From JADKCL01 sp046329055 (GTDB lineage: Bacteria; Bacteroidota; Bacteroidia; J057; JADKCL01), in NCBI GenBank assembly GCA_046329055.1, contig JAXLVK010000027.1, positions 1-64,000 of the forward strand: a DNA stretch of 64,000 bases, given 5' to 3'. Numbering within the stretch: the first letter of the stretch is position 1; every line of letters begins with the position of its first letter. Position numbers and translations under genes: made by a program. Below, piece after piece: positions 31,091-40,940 of the stretch. Below the pieces are notes generated by a model that was not told where the DNA came from, ran no database searches, and worked only from the letters and a program-made list of their open reading frames with translations.

Positions 31091-31864
31091 TCACCCCACC
31101 GCCACCTTCACCCGCACACACTTCTCCAAAATCCCCTCCAATTTGTCAATCTGAAGGATATTGGTGGCATCGCTGCTGGATTTCCAAGGCTCGGGATGCA
31201 CTTCGAGGAACAGCCCGGTCGCCCCGGCGGCCATGGCGCTCACGGCAATGGTTTCGATCATTTCGGGGTCGCCGCCGGTCTTGCCGTCTTGGTTCGGACG
31301 CTGCACGGAATGGGTGCAGTCCATGATGACCTTGTCGCAGAACCGTCGCATTTTGGGCATGGCGGTCATGTCCACCACAAGGTATTCGTAGCCGAAGGTC
31401 GTGCCCCGCTCGGTGAGCCAGACATTTTGATTGCCAGTGGATTGGACCTTTTCCATGGCGTGTTTCATCGATTCGGGGGCCATGAATTGCCCCTTCTTGA
31501 TGTTCACAGTCTTGCCGGTATTGCCAGCGGCGATCAGAAGCTCGGTTTGGCGGCATAGGAAGGCCGGGATTTGCAGGATATCAACGTATTCCGCAGCGCG
31601 GGCACAATCTGTGGTCTCATGCACGTCCGTGATCACCCTCACCCCCAATTCCTTGCCGACCTTGCCCAGGATTTCCAATGCCTCCTGCTCGCCCATCGTT
31701 GCAAAGCTGCTCAATTTGGTGCGATTGGCCTTTTTGAAGGAGCCTTTGAAGACAAAGTCCAGGTCCCGCCGCTGGGCGATGTCCTTGCATCTGCTTGCGA
31801 TTAAAAAAGCGACCGCCTCGTCCTCGATGACGCAGGGGCCGGCAATCAGGGTAAAATGGCTCAT
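31091..31864 (-). CDS. kdsA: 3-deoxy-8-phosphooctulonate synthase
   Basis: 257 aa from ATG 31864, beginning MSHFTLIAGPCVIEDEAVAF. It catalyses phosphoenolpyruvate plus arabinose-5-phosphate to Kdo-8-phosphate, the committed step to the LPS inner-core sugar Kdo. Hallmarks are the IAGPCVIE strand, FKGSFKKANRTK, VITDVHE, DILQIPAFLCRQTELL, NIKKGQFMAP, GTTFGYEYLVVDM, HSVQRPNQ and FLEVHPEP, all present and full length. It overlaps the kdsD stop by 3 bases (TGA/ATG) and is immediately followed by the zeta-like kinase, forming a tight operon that also supplies its arabinose-5-phosphate substrate. Confidence 0.96.
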   Translation of the reverse strand: MSHFTLIAGPCVIEDEAVAFLIASRCKDIAQRRDLDFVFKGSFKKANRTKLSSFATMGEQEALEILGKVGKELGVRVITDVHETTDCARAAEYVDILQIPAFLCRQTELLIAAGNTGKTVNIKKGQFMAPESMKHAMEKVQSTGNQNVWLTERGTTFGYEYLVVDMTAMPKMRRFCDKVIMDCTHSVQRPNQDGKTGGDPEMIETIAVSAMAAGATGLFLEVHPEPWKSSSDATNILQIDKLEGILEKCVRVKVAVG

Positions 31865-32457
31865 GATTTCTTGATTTGTTGCCCGATGTAGCCGCTGTGG
31901 TGCAGCCGGGCGTATTGCTCTCGAGAAAATCCAATCCGCTCCATCAGTTCCACGACCAGCACGTCGCCGATCACGGTCATCAATGTGGTGGAGGTCGTGG
32001 GTACCAATCCGAACCGATCGACTTCCTTGCCGCCGCCTGTCCACAACACCGCATTCACCATGTTGCACAGGTCCGCCTCCCGATTCCCGGTGATGCAGAT
32101 GCTTGGGATGCCCGGATGCAGATTTTGGGCCAGGTGCCAGAGTTCCAGCACCTCGCGGGTGCGACCGCTGTTGCTGAGCAGGAGCAGGATGTCATTCGGC
32201 CCCACGATGCCCAGGTCGCCGTGCTGCGCCTCGGTGGGATGGACGAAAACCGCCCGCGTCCCGGTGGAGCTCAGCGTCATCGCGATGTTGTGGGCGATAT
32301 GGCCCGCCTTGCCGATGCCCGCCGCCACGACCTTGCCCTGCCGCACATGCACAGCCTCGTGGATCAGTTCGATGGCCCGCTCAAACGAGTCATCCACCGG
32401 AAGCCCCCGCAGGGCCTCGATCTCGCGCTCGATCAGTTGTTGGATGCGATCCTTCAT
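31861..32457 (-). CDS. kdsD: arabinose-5-phosphate isomerase, SIS domain only
   Basis: 198 aa, beginning MKDRIQQLIEREIEALRGLP. A single SIS domain (VAAGIGKAGHIAHNIAMTLS; FVHPTEAQHGDLGIV; LLSNSGRTREVLEL; ICITGNREADLC; VPTTSTTLMTVIGDVLVVEL) matches KdsD/KpsF enzymes, which convert ribulose-5-phosphate to arabinose-5-phosphate. The two CBS domains of the E. coli enzyme are absent, as is normal for the short Bacteroidota form. Overlap with kdsA couples the two consecutive steps of Kdo synthesis. Confidence 0.92.
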   Translation of the reverse strand: MKDRIQQLIEREIEALRGLPVDDSFERAIELIHEAVHVRQGKVVAAGIGKAGHIAHNIAMTLSSTGTRAVFVHPTEAQHGDLGIVGPNDILLLLSNSGRTREVLELWHLAQNLHPGIPSICITGNREADLCNMVNAVLWTGGGKEVDRFGLVPTTSTTLMTVIGDVLVVELMERIGFSREQYARLHHSGYIGQQIKKS

Positions 32458-32501
32458 GAATATTCTCCGGCAAAGGTAGCGGGATTTGGGATTCGATGGG
32501 G

Positions 32502-33527
32502 CTACATCCGATTGTAGTTCAAGTAGAGGTAGCCGTTTTGGTATTTTGCGACGGTATTCGATTCGAGGGGCATTTCGGGGTAAGGAACATCCACATAGCT
32601 ACCTTCCATTTTGCCGTCGCAGTCCCAGAAAGGCGCTTCATTGCCGAAGGGGCTGTTCCAGAGGTTGGGGAGGTCGGGCGTGGCGGGCTCCAGGCCCAAG
32701 TCTTTCACGTAGGTAAGGAATTCATCCTCGGAAATTTTGGCTTTGAGCAGAAATCGCTCGTCCGGTAGGAAGCCATCCTTCCATTGCCAAGTCTGGTAAT
32801 CAAATGTGAATTTCGGGAGCGCCTTTACAAATGGATCAACGAACCAATTCCAGGTTTGCATTTGAAGCAAAAAGTACGCCGTAGCCATGTAGATCAGCAG
32901 GCTATATCGTCTTACGGCAGAGGGGTGGTGCGAGCGTTGCACCCATTTGCGCAAGATCAGGTAGGAACCGAACGGGATGATTGTCAACCACAGCATGTAC
33001 CAATGTTGAAACCACGTTCCTCCATTTGCCAATTGATTCAGAATCAAAACCAGTAAGGTAAGCCCAAATGGCACTGCCGCTCCCAATACTGCACCCACCC
33101 ACCAAAGGCGACTGACACGCTTCGGCTGAGCGATCATCCAAGCTGCACACAGAATTGGCAAGGCGATTCCTGATTCTGCCATGGCCCAGTGACTGGGTTT
33201 ATTGGCGATTCCGGACCCACCCCACAATTCAAGTACCGCAAACCCGATAAGCATCAATCTGATTAGCAATGGACCCAAGCTAGCAGCCATGGCCAGATGA
33301 TAGGTCAAATACCGTGCAACCGAGGAACTGTTGGGTGCCAACCGTGGCCAAAAAATGAGAAGAACAACGAGCGGAATGAGACAAATCAGGGGATAAGAAA
33401 TGGCTCCAAGGATCCCCAGAAGAAGCATGAACACCTGTGTCCCGATGGCCGCATAGTCACTCCACGGCGTGATTTTCGTTTCCCATTCTTCGGGTTTGCC
33501 AGGTCTCAATGTCTCAATAGGATCCAT
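32502..33527 (-). CDS. uncharacterised polytopic membrane protein
   Basis: 341 aa with about seven hydrophobic segments between residues 28 and 235 (for example VFMLLLGILGAISYPLICLI, PLLIRLMLIGFAVLEL, VGAVLGAAVPFGLTLLVLIL, WYMLWLTIIPFGSYLIL). A soluble C-terminal tail of about 110 residues follows, rich in aromatic and acidic residues (LPNLWNSPFGNEAPFWDCDG). I do not recognise the family. The start follows the AlkB-like gene stop by one base, so the two are probably co-transcribed. kdsD begins 44 bp downstream. Confidence 0.72.
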   Translation of the reverse strand: MDPIETLRPGKPEEWETKITPWSDYAAIGTQVFMLLLGILGAISYPLICLIPLVVLLIFWPRLAPNSSSVARYLTYHLAMAASLGPLLIRLMLIGFAVLELWGGSGIANKPSHWAMAESGIALPILCAAWMIAQPKRVSRLWWVGAVLGAAVPFGLTLLVLILNQLANGGTWFQHWYMLWLTIIPFGSYLILRKWVQRSHHPSAVRRYSLLIYMATAYFLLQMQTWNWFVDPFVKALPKFTFDYQTWQWKDGFLPDERFLLKAKISEDEFLTYVKDLGLEPATPDLPNLWNSPFGNEAPFWDCDGKMEGSYVDVPYPEMPLESNTVAKYQNGYLYLNYNRM

Positions 33528-33528
33528 C

Positions 33529-34149
33529 TCATTCAGTTTTCATTTGCCGAAAAGTCAGATTCACCCGCGCCCCCTTGACCCGCAGTGCCTTGGGCAGGGC
33601 ATGGACCCAATACTGCTGACAGACGCCCGCCATCACGAGCAAGCTGCCATGGGCGAGCATGACCCGGACCTTTTCGCCGGATTGCTTGTGCTTCAGGTCA
33701 AATGCCCGCTCCGCTCCGAGGCTCACTGACGCAATCGCGGAATCCCGAACGATTTCTGGCTCGTCGTCGCTGTGCCAACCCATGCCTTCGCTGCCGTCGT
33801 GGTAGAGGTTGAGGAGGCAGGCATTGTAGGGATGACCGGAAACGTCCTGCACCCGGTCCCGGATGCGCCTCAGGCTTTCCGTCCACGGCAAGGCCACCTT
33901 AGTGGCATGCGAATAGGTATAGGAAAACGGCACATCCCCATACCAAGCTGTCTCCCGTTGCGTCACAATCCGCCGTCCCATGATCGTCAATTCGTCGTGC
34001 TGCCAATGGGTCGTGTGGAGCAGGTCGTTCATCAGGGCATTCGCCTCCGAAAGGGTGAAAATCGGACCATGATAATAGGCCTCCCCGTCCAGCGGGAGCA
34101 GGTTCACACGCGGATCAGTTGCGGGAGTGAAGAGGTCCATGGTTGTCAA
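33529..34149 (-). CDS. alkB: AlkB-like 2-oxoglutarate/Fe(II) dioxygenase (DNA repair)
   Basis: 206 aa. The iron-binding triad reads His126-x-Asp128 (GWHSDDE) and His183 (YWVHALPK), and the 2-oxoglutarate arginines are Arg195/Arg201 (RVNLTFR). The conserved NLYHDGSEGMGWHSDDE and FDLKHK segments are of the ALKBH2/3-like bacterial type that removes alkyl groups from DNA or RNA bases by oxidation. The length is normal for the family. It lies 13 bp after a SNF2 helicase gene, which suggests co-expression of two nucleic-acid-acting proteins. Confidence 0.9.
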   Translation of the reverse strand: MTTMDLFTPATDPRVNLLPLDGEAYYHGPIFTLSEANALMNDLLHTTHWQHDELTIMGRRIVTQRETAWYGDVPFSYTYSHATKVALPWTESLRRIRDRVQDVSGHPYNACLLNLYHDGSEGMGWHSDDEPEIVRDSAIASVSLGAERAFDLKHKQSGEKVRVMLAHGSLLVMAGVCQQYWVHALPKALRVKGARVNLTFRQMKTE

Positions 34150-34162
34150 ATTAGGAAATTTC

Positions 34163-37100
34163 TCACCGCAGCATGCTCAGCAAGTCCTCCTTACTCAACG
34201 CCTTCAGGATCGTGCCATCTGTCCGGATCATGGCCTCGGCGATCCGGAGTTTGGTGGCTTGGAGGCGCAGGACTTTTTCCTCCACGGTATTCGGGCAAAT
34301 GAGCCGGATTGCCATCACATGCCGCTGCTGTCCGATCCTGTGCGCCCGGTCAATCGCCTGATTTTCAACGGCGGGATTCCACCAAGGGTCCACAAGATAG
34401 ACATAGTCGGCGGCGGTAAGGTTCAGGCCCGTGCCGCCCGCCTTGAGGCTGAGCAGGAAGACCCGTGTGGCATCATCCTCTTGGAACGCATGCACCCTGG
34501 CCGACCTGTTCCGCGTCTGTCCTGTGAGCATCACATGGGCGATGCCATTCTTCTCCAGTGCCTTCTGGATCAGTTCCAGCATCTCGACGAACTGCGAGAA
34601 GATCAGGATTTTATGCTCTGGCGAATGCTCCGTGATCTGTTGCACGAGCATCTCGACCTTGGCCGATGCCGTCTCGTGGATCACGCCGTCCTTGAGCAGC
34701 AGGGGGGAGTCGCAAATCTGCCGGAGTTTGGTCAGCCCCTTGAGGATTTTCATCGCCTCGCGGGGGATATCCGGATTGTTTTTTTCCTCGATGTAGCGGC
34801 GGAGTTCGGCCTCGTAGTCGTCATAGACCTTGCGCTGATCGGGCGGCATTTCGCAGTGGATCACCATTTCCGTGCGCTCCGGCAGGTCACGGGCGACTTG
34901 GGCTTTGGTACGGCGCAAGATGAACGGGTGGATGATGCGTTGCAAGGTGCGCGCTCGGCCATTGTCTCCAAACCGCTCGATGGGGTTGGAGTAGATGAAC
35001 CGGAAATGGTCCGAGTTTCCGAGCAGGCCGGGACAGGCAAAGCTGAGCTGACCATAGATGTCCCAGAGGTTGTTTTCCAAGGGCGTTCCTGTGAGAACCA
35101 GCCGATTACGTGCTTGAAGGAGGCGCGCGCTGCGGTAGCGTTGCGAGTCGGGATTTTTGATCGCCTGCGACTCGTCCAGGATGATGTAGTTGAAGGGATG
35201 CAGACGCAGGACCGTGACATCGCTCTGCATGGTGCCGTAGGTCGTGAGCACGATGTCCGTGACATCCCATCCGCTCGCAGGAATCCGGCGGTCCACGCCG
35301 TGGTAGGTGTGTACGCTCAGCGAAGGAGCAAAACGCGCAAGTTCCTCCTGCCAATTGAAAATGAGGGAAGTAGGCAGCACGATCAGGTTGGCCTTGCCGG
35401 GATGCAGTGCCTTCTGTCGCAGGAGCAGCGCAATCACCATCACGGTCTTGCCCAGGCCCATGTCGTCCGCGAGGCAGCCTCCAAAATTGAATTCGTCAAG
35501 GAAACACAGCCAATTGTAGCCCTGATGTTGGTACTCGCGAAGGGTCGTCCGCAAGCCTGTGGGCACCTCCACATCGGCAATGCCTTGGAAATCATTGAAT
35601 TTGGCGTGGTAGAGGGCGAGTTCTGATCGGACTTCTTGATCGAGCACCTCGTCCTCGAAGAGTTCCTGCACCTCGACCCAGCGGCTTTTCGGAGTGCGCA
35701 GTTCGCCATCCACGAGGTCGCTTGCCTGGAAATACTGCGCGAATTTCTCGAGCCACTCCGCAGGCAGGATGCCCAGCGTGCCGTCGTCGAGCTGCACGTA
35801 TTTGCTCTTGTTCTTGACGGACTTCTTGAGCGCCTTCAGCGAGGCTTGTTGCTTGCCAAATTGGACTTTGACCCTGACATTGAACCAGTTGATGTCGCTG
35901 CTTACCCGCACCACGACATTCGCCTTTTCGAAGCTGAAGTTGTTCTTTTTCAGCTTGTTGAATCCATGGATCGTGATGCCCTCCTGCTGCCAAGTTGCAA
36001 ATGCCTCCAAGAACCAATCCTCGTCCATGAACTTCTTCTTGTGCAGATAGAAGTACTCGATTTCCTGCAATTGCTCCTCAAAATCAGCGTGTTGCTGCAT
36101 GATGAGCGCCGTGAAGGCCACCTCATAGACCGTGTCCCGCTCCACTTTGAACTCCTTGCCCTCCGCGTCGATGTCCCGGATTTGTCGCTCCGAATACACC
36201 TCAACCTCGACATTGCCATACCGCACCACTGGGGTCAATGCCACAAAATTCCCCTCCTCACTCAGGTAAATGATGCGTTCCCGGCTGTCTTGGAAGCCTT
36301 TGGACCGCAGCTGTACCGGCGTCGCGAGGGGCAGGTCGGGATATTGCACCTGCACGTACCGCTCCAGGTTTTTCAGGACGCCTTGCTTGAACTCGGCAAA
36401 TTTCGAGCGGTGAATCAGGAGCTTGTTGTGGTGCTTGCGCATGAATTGCACCACGCGCAGCGTCGCCGGATTGGTGATGAGGTTCAGGACATTGCCGCGT
36501 TTCAGGAAATAATCCATCTCCCATTCCTGCGCATCGAGGAGCAATGTCCGGCCCTCTGCGAGCAGTTCCGCGCTCACTTCCATGGTCGCGCCCCGGTCCT
36601 CCACCCGCAGCCGGGCGTCCGCCTCCATCGTTTGTAGGCGCACAAGGGTCAGGGACGAGGCATTCACTTTGTCGGTTCCCGCTCCAGGCTGCACATACAC
36701 AGGCAGTTGCAGGGGATTTTGGACAATCGCCCGAAGGACTTGGAGGTTCGCCTCAATGTTCCGGGCGCCCTCGGTTGCTTGGTATTTCGCGATGGCGATC
36801 AGGAACTTGGCAGCATTCAGCTCCGTCAATCCCCAGATTTCCCCATGCGGATCGATCGCCTGAAAGGGCGCCTTGGGTTGGCCATTTTTCGCAAATGGTG
36901 CCCGGTACAGCTCCACCAGGAATTGGTCTTGGTAGAACTTATGCCGCCGCAGGACCATGATGGGTTGCGCCTCGCCGTCCTGCTCCAGACTGGACTCAGG
37001 CCGGGGTTGCCGGGTCGGAAGCAGCTGTTGCTGAATCGTTTCCAGCCATTGCGCATTCAGGGGCAGCAGCTCCTTGGACCGGGGCGCGAAGTGGATGGCA

Positions 37101-37537
37101 TTGCCCTCGAAGGTTACCTCGAAATGCTCGTCCAGGTTCGGTTGCTCGGCGAGTCCATAATCCGCGGCAAACTGCCGCAGCCGCTCCATACGGAAGCGTT
37201 CATCGAAGAAAATCCGCAGTTCCGGCCGGTCGATGATGTTCAGCAATACCTCGGTTTGGTGGCGGCACATCCGCTTCTTCGGCGTCGGGCAGGGGCAGGT
37301 CAGCACCACTGCATTCTCCGTCAGCGTGACCGTGACCACGGGGAACTCCGAATGCACCGAGACATTCGTGAAGGCCCCAAATCCCACCGAAATCTCCATC
37401 GGCTGCAGGTCCAGCACCCCGCGTCGGTACCCCTCGACCGCTTCCGTGCTCCGCTTGAGGATCTCCAAATAGCTCAATTGCCCGAATTGGACCCCCTCAA
37501 GGATGTATGCGGAATCTTCAGTGGACATGCGGATCAA
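34163..37537 (-). CDS. SNF2-family DEAD/H ATPase with N-terminal SWIM zinc finger
   Basis: The intact 1,124-aa protein has a SWIM-type zinc finger at about residues 80-95 (CPCPTPKKRMCRHQ; C-x-C and C-x-H). A long middle region follows, then the SNF2 ATPase core: REYQHQGYNWLCFLDEFNFG, Walker A DDMGLGKT near residue 690, DEAH-equivalent DESQ near 786, LVLTGTPLENNLWDIYGQLS, and the helicase C domain (ILIFSQFVEML, LLSLKAGGTGLNLTAADYVY, DPWWNPAVENQAIDRAHRIG). It is an ATP-driven double-stranded DNA translocase of the bacterial SWF/SNF group. The start may instead be the ATG three codons in (MSTED). It is upstream of the AlkB-like gene. Confidence 0.95.
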   Translation of the reverse strand: MIRMSTEDSAYILEGVQFGQLSYLEILKRSTEAVEGYRRGVLDLQPMEISVGFGAFTNVSVHSEFPVVTVTLTENAVVLTCPCPTPKKRMCRHQTEVLLNIIDRPELRIFFDERFRMERLRQFAADYGLAEQPNLDEHFEVTFEGNAIHFAPRSKELLPLNAQWLETIQQQLLPTRQPRPESSLEQDGEAQPIMVLRRHKFYQDQFLVELYRAPFAKNGQPKAPFQAIDPHGEIWGLTELNAAKFLIAIAKYQATEGARNIEANLQVLRAIVQNPLQLPVYVQPGAGTDKVNASSLTLVRLQTMEADARLRVEDRGATMEVSAELLAEGRTLLLDAQEWEMDYFLKRGNVLNLITNPATLRVVQFMRKHHNKLLIHRSKFAEFKQGVLKNLERYVQVQYPDLPLATPVQLRSKGFQDSRERIIYLSEEGNFVALTPVVRYGNVEVEVYSERQIRDIDAEGKEFKVERDTVYEVAFTALIMQQHADFEEQLQEIEYFYLHKKKFMDEDWFLEAFATWQQEGITIHGFNKLKKNNFSFEKANVVVRVSSDINWFNVRVKVQFGKQQASLKALKKSVKNKSKYVQLDDGTLGILPAEWLEKFAQYFQASDLVDGELRTPKSRWVEVQELFEDEVLDQEVRSELALYHAKFNDFQGIADVEVPTGLRTTLREYQHQGYNWLCFLDEFNFGGCLADDMGLGKTVMVIALLLRQKALHPGKANLIVLPTSLIFNWQEELARFAPSLSVHTYHGVDRRIPASGWDVTDIVLTTYGTMQSDVTVLRLHPFNYIILDESQAIKNPDSQRYRSARLLQARNRLVLTGTPLENNLWDIYGQLSFACPGLLGNSDHFRFIYSNPIERFGDNGRARTLQRIIHPFILRRTKAQVARDLPERTEMVIHCEMPPDQRKVYDDYEAELRRYIEEKNNPDIPREAMKILKGLTKLRQICDSPLLLKDGVIHETASAKVEMLVQQITEHSPEHKILIFSQFVEMLELIQKALEKNGIAHVMLTGQTRNRSARVHAFQEDDATRVFLLSLKAGGTGLNLTAADYVYLVDPWWNPAVENQAIDRAHRIGQQRHVMAIRLICPNTVEEKVLRLQATKLRIAEAMIRTDGTILKALSKEDLLSMLR

Positions 37538-37566
37538 TCGTCAGCGGCAAAGGTAGGGGAAATGCA

Positions 37567-38315
37567 TCACCCCTGCACCACACCCAAGCTCCACACAAAC
37601 TGCCCCAACGATACCACGCCGATGCTCAAGATCAGGATCAGCACGATCTTCCGAAACTTCTCCTCCGAAATCGGTTCCAATGCCTTTTTGCCAAGCCATG
37701 TGCCCACAATGCTGACTACCAACAGGATCGGAATCAAGTAGAGGTCATGCTTGTGGACATAACCTTGGTTGAAATACACGATGCTCCGGCTCAGGTCGAT
37801 CGCCAGGTCGATGAACGCCGAGGTCGCGATGAAGACGTCCTTGTGCAGGTTGAATGCTGCCAAAGTGATGCCCCGGATCGCACCGCCTGTTCCGAGTACG
37901 CCAGCAAACAAGCCCGAAAGGCTGCCTCCGATTGCGCTATTGCCCAGGCTCGGCCGCAGTTTCAGGTTCTGAAACATCAGCATCAATCCCGCGAACAGCA
38001 CCAAGAAGATGCCCAGTCCCAGGCTCGCCTCTTCCTTGGTCACGTACTTGCTCAGGTAGGCTCCGAGGATCACAAACACCACCCCCGGAATCCCGATTTT
38101 CGCGATCACCTTCCAATCGATCCCCTTCCGGAACAACGCGATCTTGCTCAGGGTTGCTACTCAGATGAAACACCGCCGTGATCCCCAGCACAGATTGGAA
38201 ATCAAGGAAATACCCCGCAAACGGCACAAAACACCGACGACCCAAAGCCTCCCACAGTCCCCAGGAACTCAGCAACCAACGCCAGCAATATGAACAAGGG
38301 TAACAGTCGCATCAT
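37567..38315 (-). CDS. TauE/SafE-family permease (two frame breaks near N-terminus)
   Basis: From ATG 38315 the frame reads MMRLLPLFILLALVAEFLGT, then VGGFGSSVF, a TauE/SafE hallmark. After a one-base shift near 38.24 kb it continues as FVPFAGYFLDFQSVLGITAV, and after a second shift near 38.15 kb as LFRKGIDWKVIAKIGIPGVV to the stop at 37567. The remaining 189 codons hold the second half of the transporter with the repeat motif GLFAGVLGTGGAIRG and five or six membrane segments. These proteins export sulfite, sulfoacetate or other organic anions. The real product should be about 250 aa. Whether the shifts are real or consensus errors cannot be judged here. Confidence 0.8.
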
Positions 38316-38359
38316 GGCTCAAATTCACAATTGTTGTCCAAATGCATTTTGATCTCAAC

Positions 38360-39765
38360 TCAACTCTCAACTCCCTCTCCATCCTCCACTTCGCCACCAC
38401 ACTTGCTGGGCCAAAGTACCACCGCTTCCAGGAGCCATTTTCCCGCGCTTGCTTCCTTGCAGCATCCGGAACCGCTTGTGGATGTACCGGTGCAGCCGCT
38501 GTAAAACTCCGCCGAGTATTTGTTCTTGAACATCGTGTCCAGGTCGTCGCTGTCCGTCCAGTTCGCCTTTTGGCTGAGTTCGGACTTGACCTTTTCGTAA
38601 AATCCTGTCCCCGGCAGCGGATAGCTCACCGACACCCCGATATCGTCCGGCATGGTCTCGAAGAGCATGTCCAGCGTGGCATGGTCCTCCATTTCCTCGC
38701 CCAGGTAGCCAAATTGCAGGAAAACGCTGTCCGGATGCCGTGTTGCTTGAGCAATGTCCGCGCCTCGCGGATTTGGGCGACGGTGATGCCCTTGTCCATG
38801 GCGTCGAGAATGCGCTGCGAGCCGCTTTCGGCCCCCATCCACACCTCCTCGCAGCCCGCCCTCGCCAATGCCGCGACGGTGTCGCCGTTCACCAGCAGGT
38901 CTGCCCGCGACTGGATCTTGAAGGGAATCCGCAGCCCGCGCTTCTGGACCTCGTCGGCAAATTCTCCGCACCCAACCGGGCGGCTTGAGACTGAAATACG
39001 TCCCTGAACCAGACATGCTCCGCCCCGAAATGCTTCACCAACCACGCCAATTCATCGGCCTTGGATGCCGGGCTATGGCTGTTGTAACGGTTGCCGTAGA
39101 TCGGCTTCGCGCACCAGTTGCACTTGTAGGGGCAGCCGCGGGTCGTCGCCATGTTGATGCTGAACTGCCCGTGCCGCTTCCAAGCCTGCTGATAGGAGCG
39201 ATGTCCAGGATGTCCCAGGTGGGTGGCGGCAGCCGTCCAGGTCGCGGATGGCACGCTGGAGGTGACGACCGTCTCGCCCGCAGCGTTCTTGTAAGCCAGC
39301 CCCAGGATCTTTTCGGGCTCCCAGCGGCCTTCCTCGACCTGTTTCGCCAGCTCCAGCAAGGTCGCCTCGCCTTCGCCCAGCATCACTGCGTCGGCGCCGT
39401 GGCTCAGGTATTTTTCATAATGATCGGTGCTGTCGCTGCTGCAGACCACCACCTTGGCTCCGGCCGCCTTGGCCATCTTGCTCATTTCAACGCCGCTTCA
39501 CGCATATTGGTGAGGCACATCTGTGAGGTAGTTGAAGCCGTCGTCGTAGATCACCAGCAGCTGTGGATGCGCCTTGTCCAAGGGGGCACGCAGGGTCTCA
39601 GCGCTTTCGGAAACATCGTGTCATGCAACGCGACCTCCCAGCCTGCATCTCTTAGCAAGTACCGCAGCTCGCATACAGCGTCCCCAATGGTGGATAGGGC
39701 ATGGATTGCCGCCACTGCTTGGGGTCAAATCGCATGAAATAGCTATGCGTAAAGACTGCCTTCAT
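38360..39765 (-). CDS. B12-binding-domain radical SAM protein 2 (frameshifted)
   Basis: It starts at ATG 39765 with MKAVFTHSYFMRFDPKQWRQ and SMPYPPLGTLYA, clearly related to the N-terminus of radical SAM protein 1 (SHGYFLADDP, RPYPPLGILYL). Successive frames give the rest of the B12 domain (DAVMLGEGEATLLEL), the radical SAM cluster motif TRGCPYKCNWCAKPIYG (C-x3-C-x2-C), VWMGAESGSQRILDAMDKGI, and LQFGYLGEEMEDHATLDMLF. At least four frame changes (near 39.6, 39.5, 39.0, 38.75 kb) and probably one near the end are needed. The nucleotidyltransferase-like gene immediately upstream may overlap its start. The substrate is unknown; the setting is LPS/O-antigen genes. Confidence 0.78.
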
Positions 39766-40695
39766 GCTGGACCGGATGCGGGTAGGGGAGGGGGTGACCG
39801 AGGCGTTGCCCAGGTCGACTTGCCGCTGCTCCAGCTTGCTGATGACCCTTTCCTGGAATGCACCTCGGGATGGTGCTTGCTCATATACCTCCTGCGGCTG
39901 CGCATCGCCACTTCAAATGTCTGCGGGTTCGACCTGCGGAAACTTCTTCTTGCCACCGCTTCATCGTCAGCCGCATGAACCTGCCATCCAGCCAGTTGCC
40001 GAATGCACCACCGAGCAGCCATTCTCCCGTGCGTTTGAGCCAGCCTTTGGGATTGTCCTTGCACAGGTCCATCCGGCGCAGGCCAAACGGGGCAGCGTAC
40101 CGGTCCGCTCCAGAGAGCCCGCACGGCGGAAGGCGCGGTACAGGTCGGAGTTAGGTGGCGGCGCACCAGGAAGTGACTTCCGTGGCAGTGAAGATGTTCT
40201 TGTCCTCGATCTCCAAATGATCGGTGTCGATGAAGTAATTGAGGCAGAACTCCTTGTGCGAATTCAGAAGGAAGCGGAGCTTCTGTAGGCAATCAGCATG
40301 GTCCGGGCGATCCAGAGTCTTCCGGGACGCGTGATCACGAAAAGCTCGATGTCGCTGCCGGCTTCCATGCGCGTAACTTCTCTGAAAGCGAGCCAGACCA
40401 TGACCGCCTCCACGTAGGGAAATGCGGCAACAAACCCGCTGCGCTTCTTGGCCGTCTCGCCTCCGCTGCCAGCGCATTGAGCCGCCGTCGCTCCGACCAT
40501 GAAGGATTCACCGCCAATTGGAAGTAATCTCCTTCCCGCCGGATTTGTCCATGGGCGATCATACTTTCCAATGCGTCCACCACCTCTGAGGACAGACTCA
40601 CTCACCGGATGCAGGCGAGTCAGCCTGCTCAGCGTCAAGGGGTACTGGAAAATATCGGGCGAAAGCAGGGTCTTGAAAAATACCTGCTTCAACAA
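39762..40695 (-). CDS. nucleotidyltransferase-like protein (frameshifted)
   Basis: Frames joined in order give LKQVFFKTLLSPDIFQYPLT, VVDALESMIAHGQIRREGDY, a region AAFPYVEAVMVWLAFREVTR, then GSDIELFVITRPGRLWIART, KEFCLNYFIDTDHLEIEDKN and IFTATEVTS. GSDIELFVIT followed by PGRLW.ART is the pattern of a family of nucleotidyltransferase-fold proteins that often sit beside radical SAM proteins in envelope gene clusters. The family assignment is from memory of the motif, not a search. At least three frame changes occur (near 40.55, 40.3, 40.1 kb). The start is a TTG at 40695 with a stop just upstream. The C-terminal frame next to radical SAM 2 is ambiguous: one frame ends in an ATGA overlap, another reads through. 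Confidence 0.6.
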
Positions 40696-40940
40696 GGGTC
40701 AACTCAGCTGGCAAGGGGGTGACCTTGGTTTCTTCCTTCATTCCTACGTTTCGATCCCAATCGTAACTCGGCTTCTCCGGAGCCGAAATTCTCGATCCAA
40801 GGCAAGATAAGAAGAATTCTATTTCCTCCGACCCCAAATGCCAATCGCAGGGCACCCGTTCGCTCCCCTGCCCCGGAATTGCCTACTGCCAGCCTCAATT
40901 GATCGGTGAATTCGTCGAAATGTACTCAAATGGCCAACTT

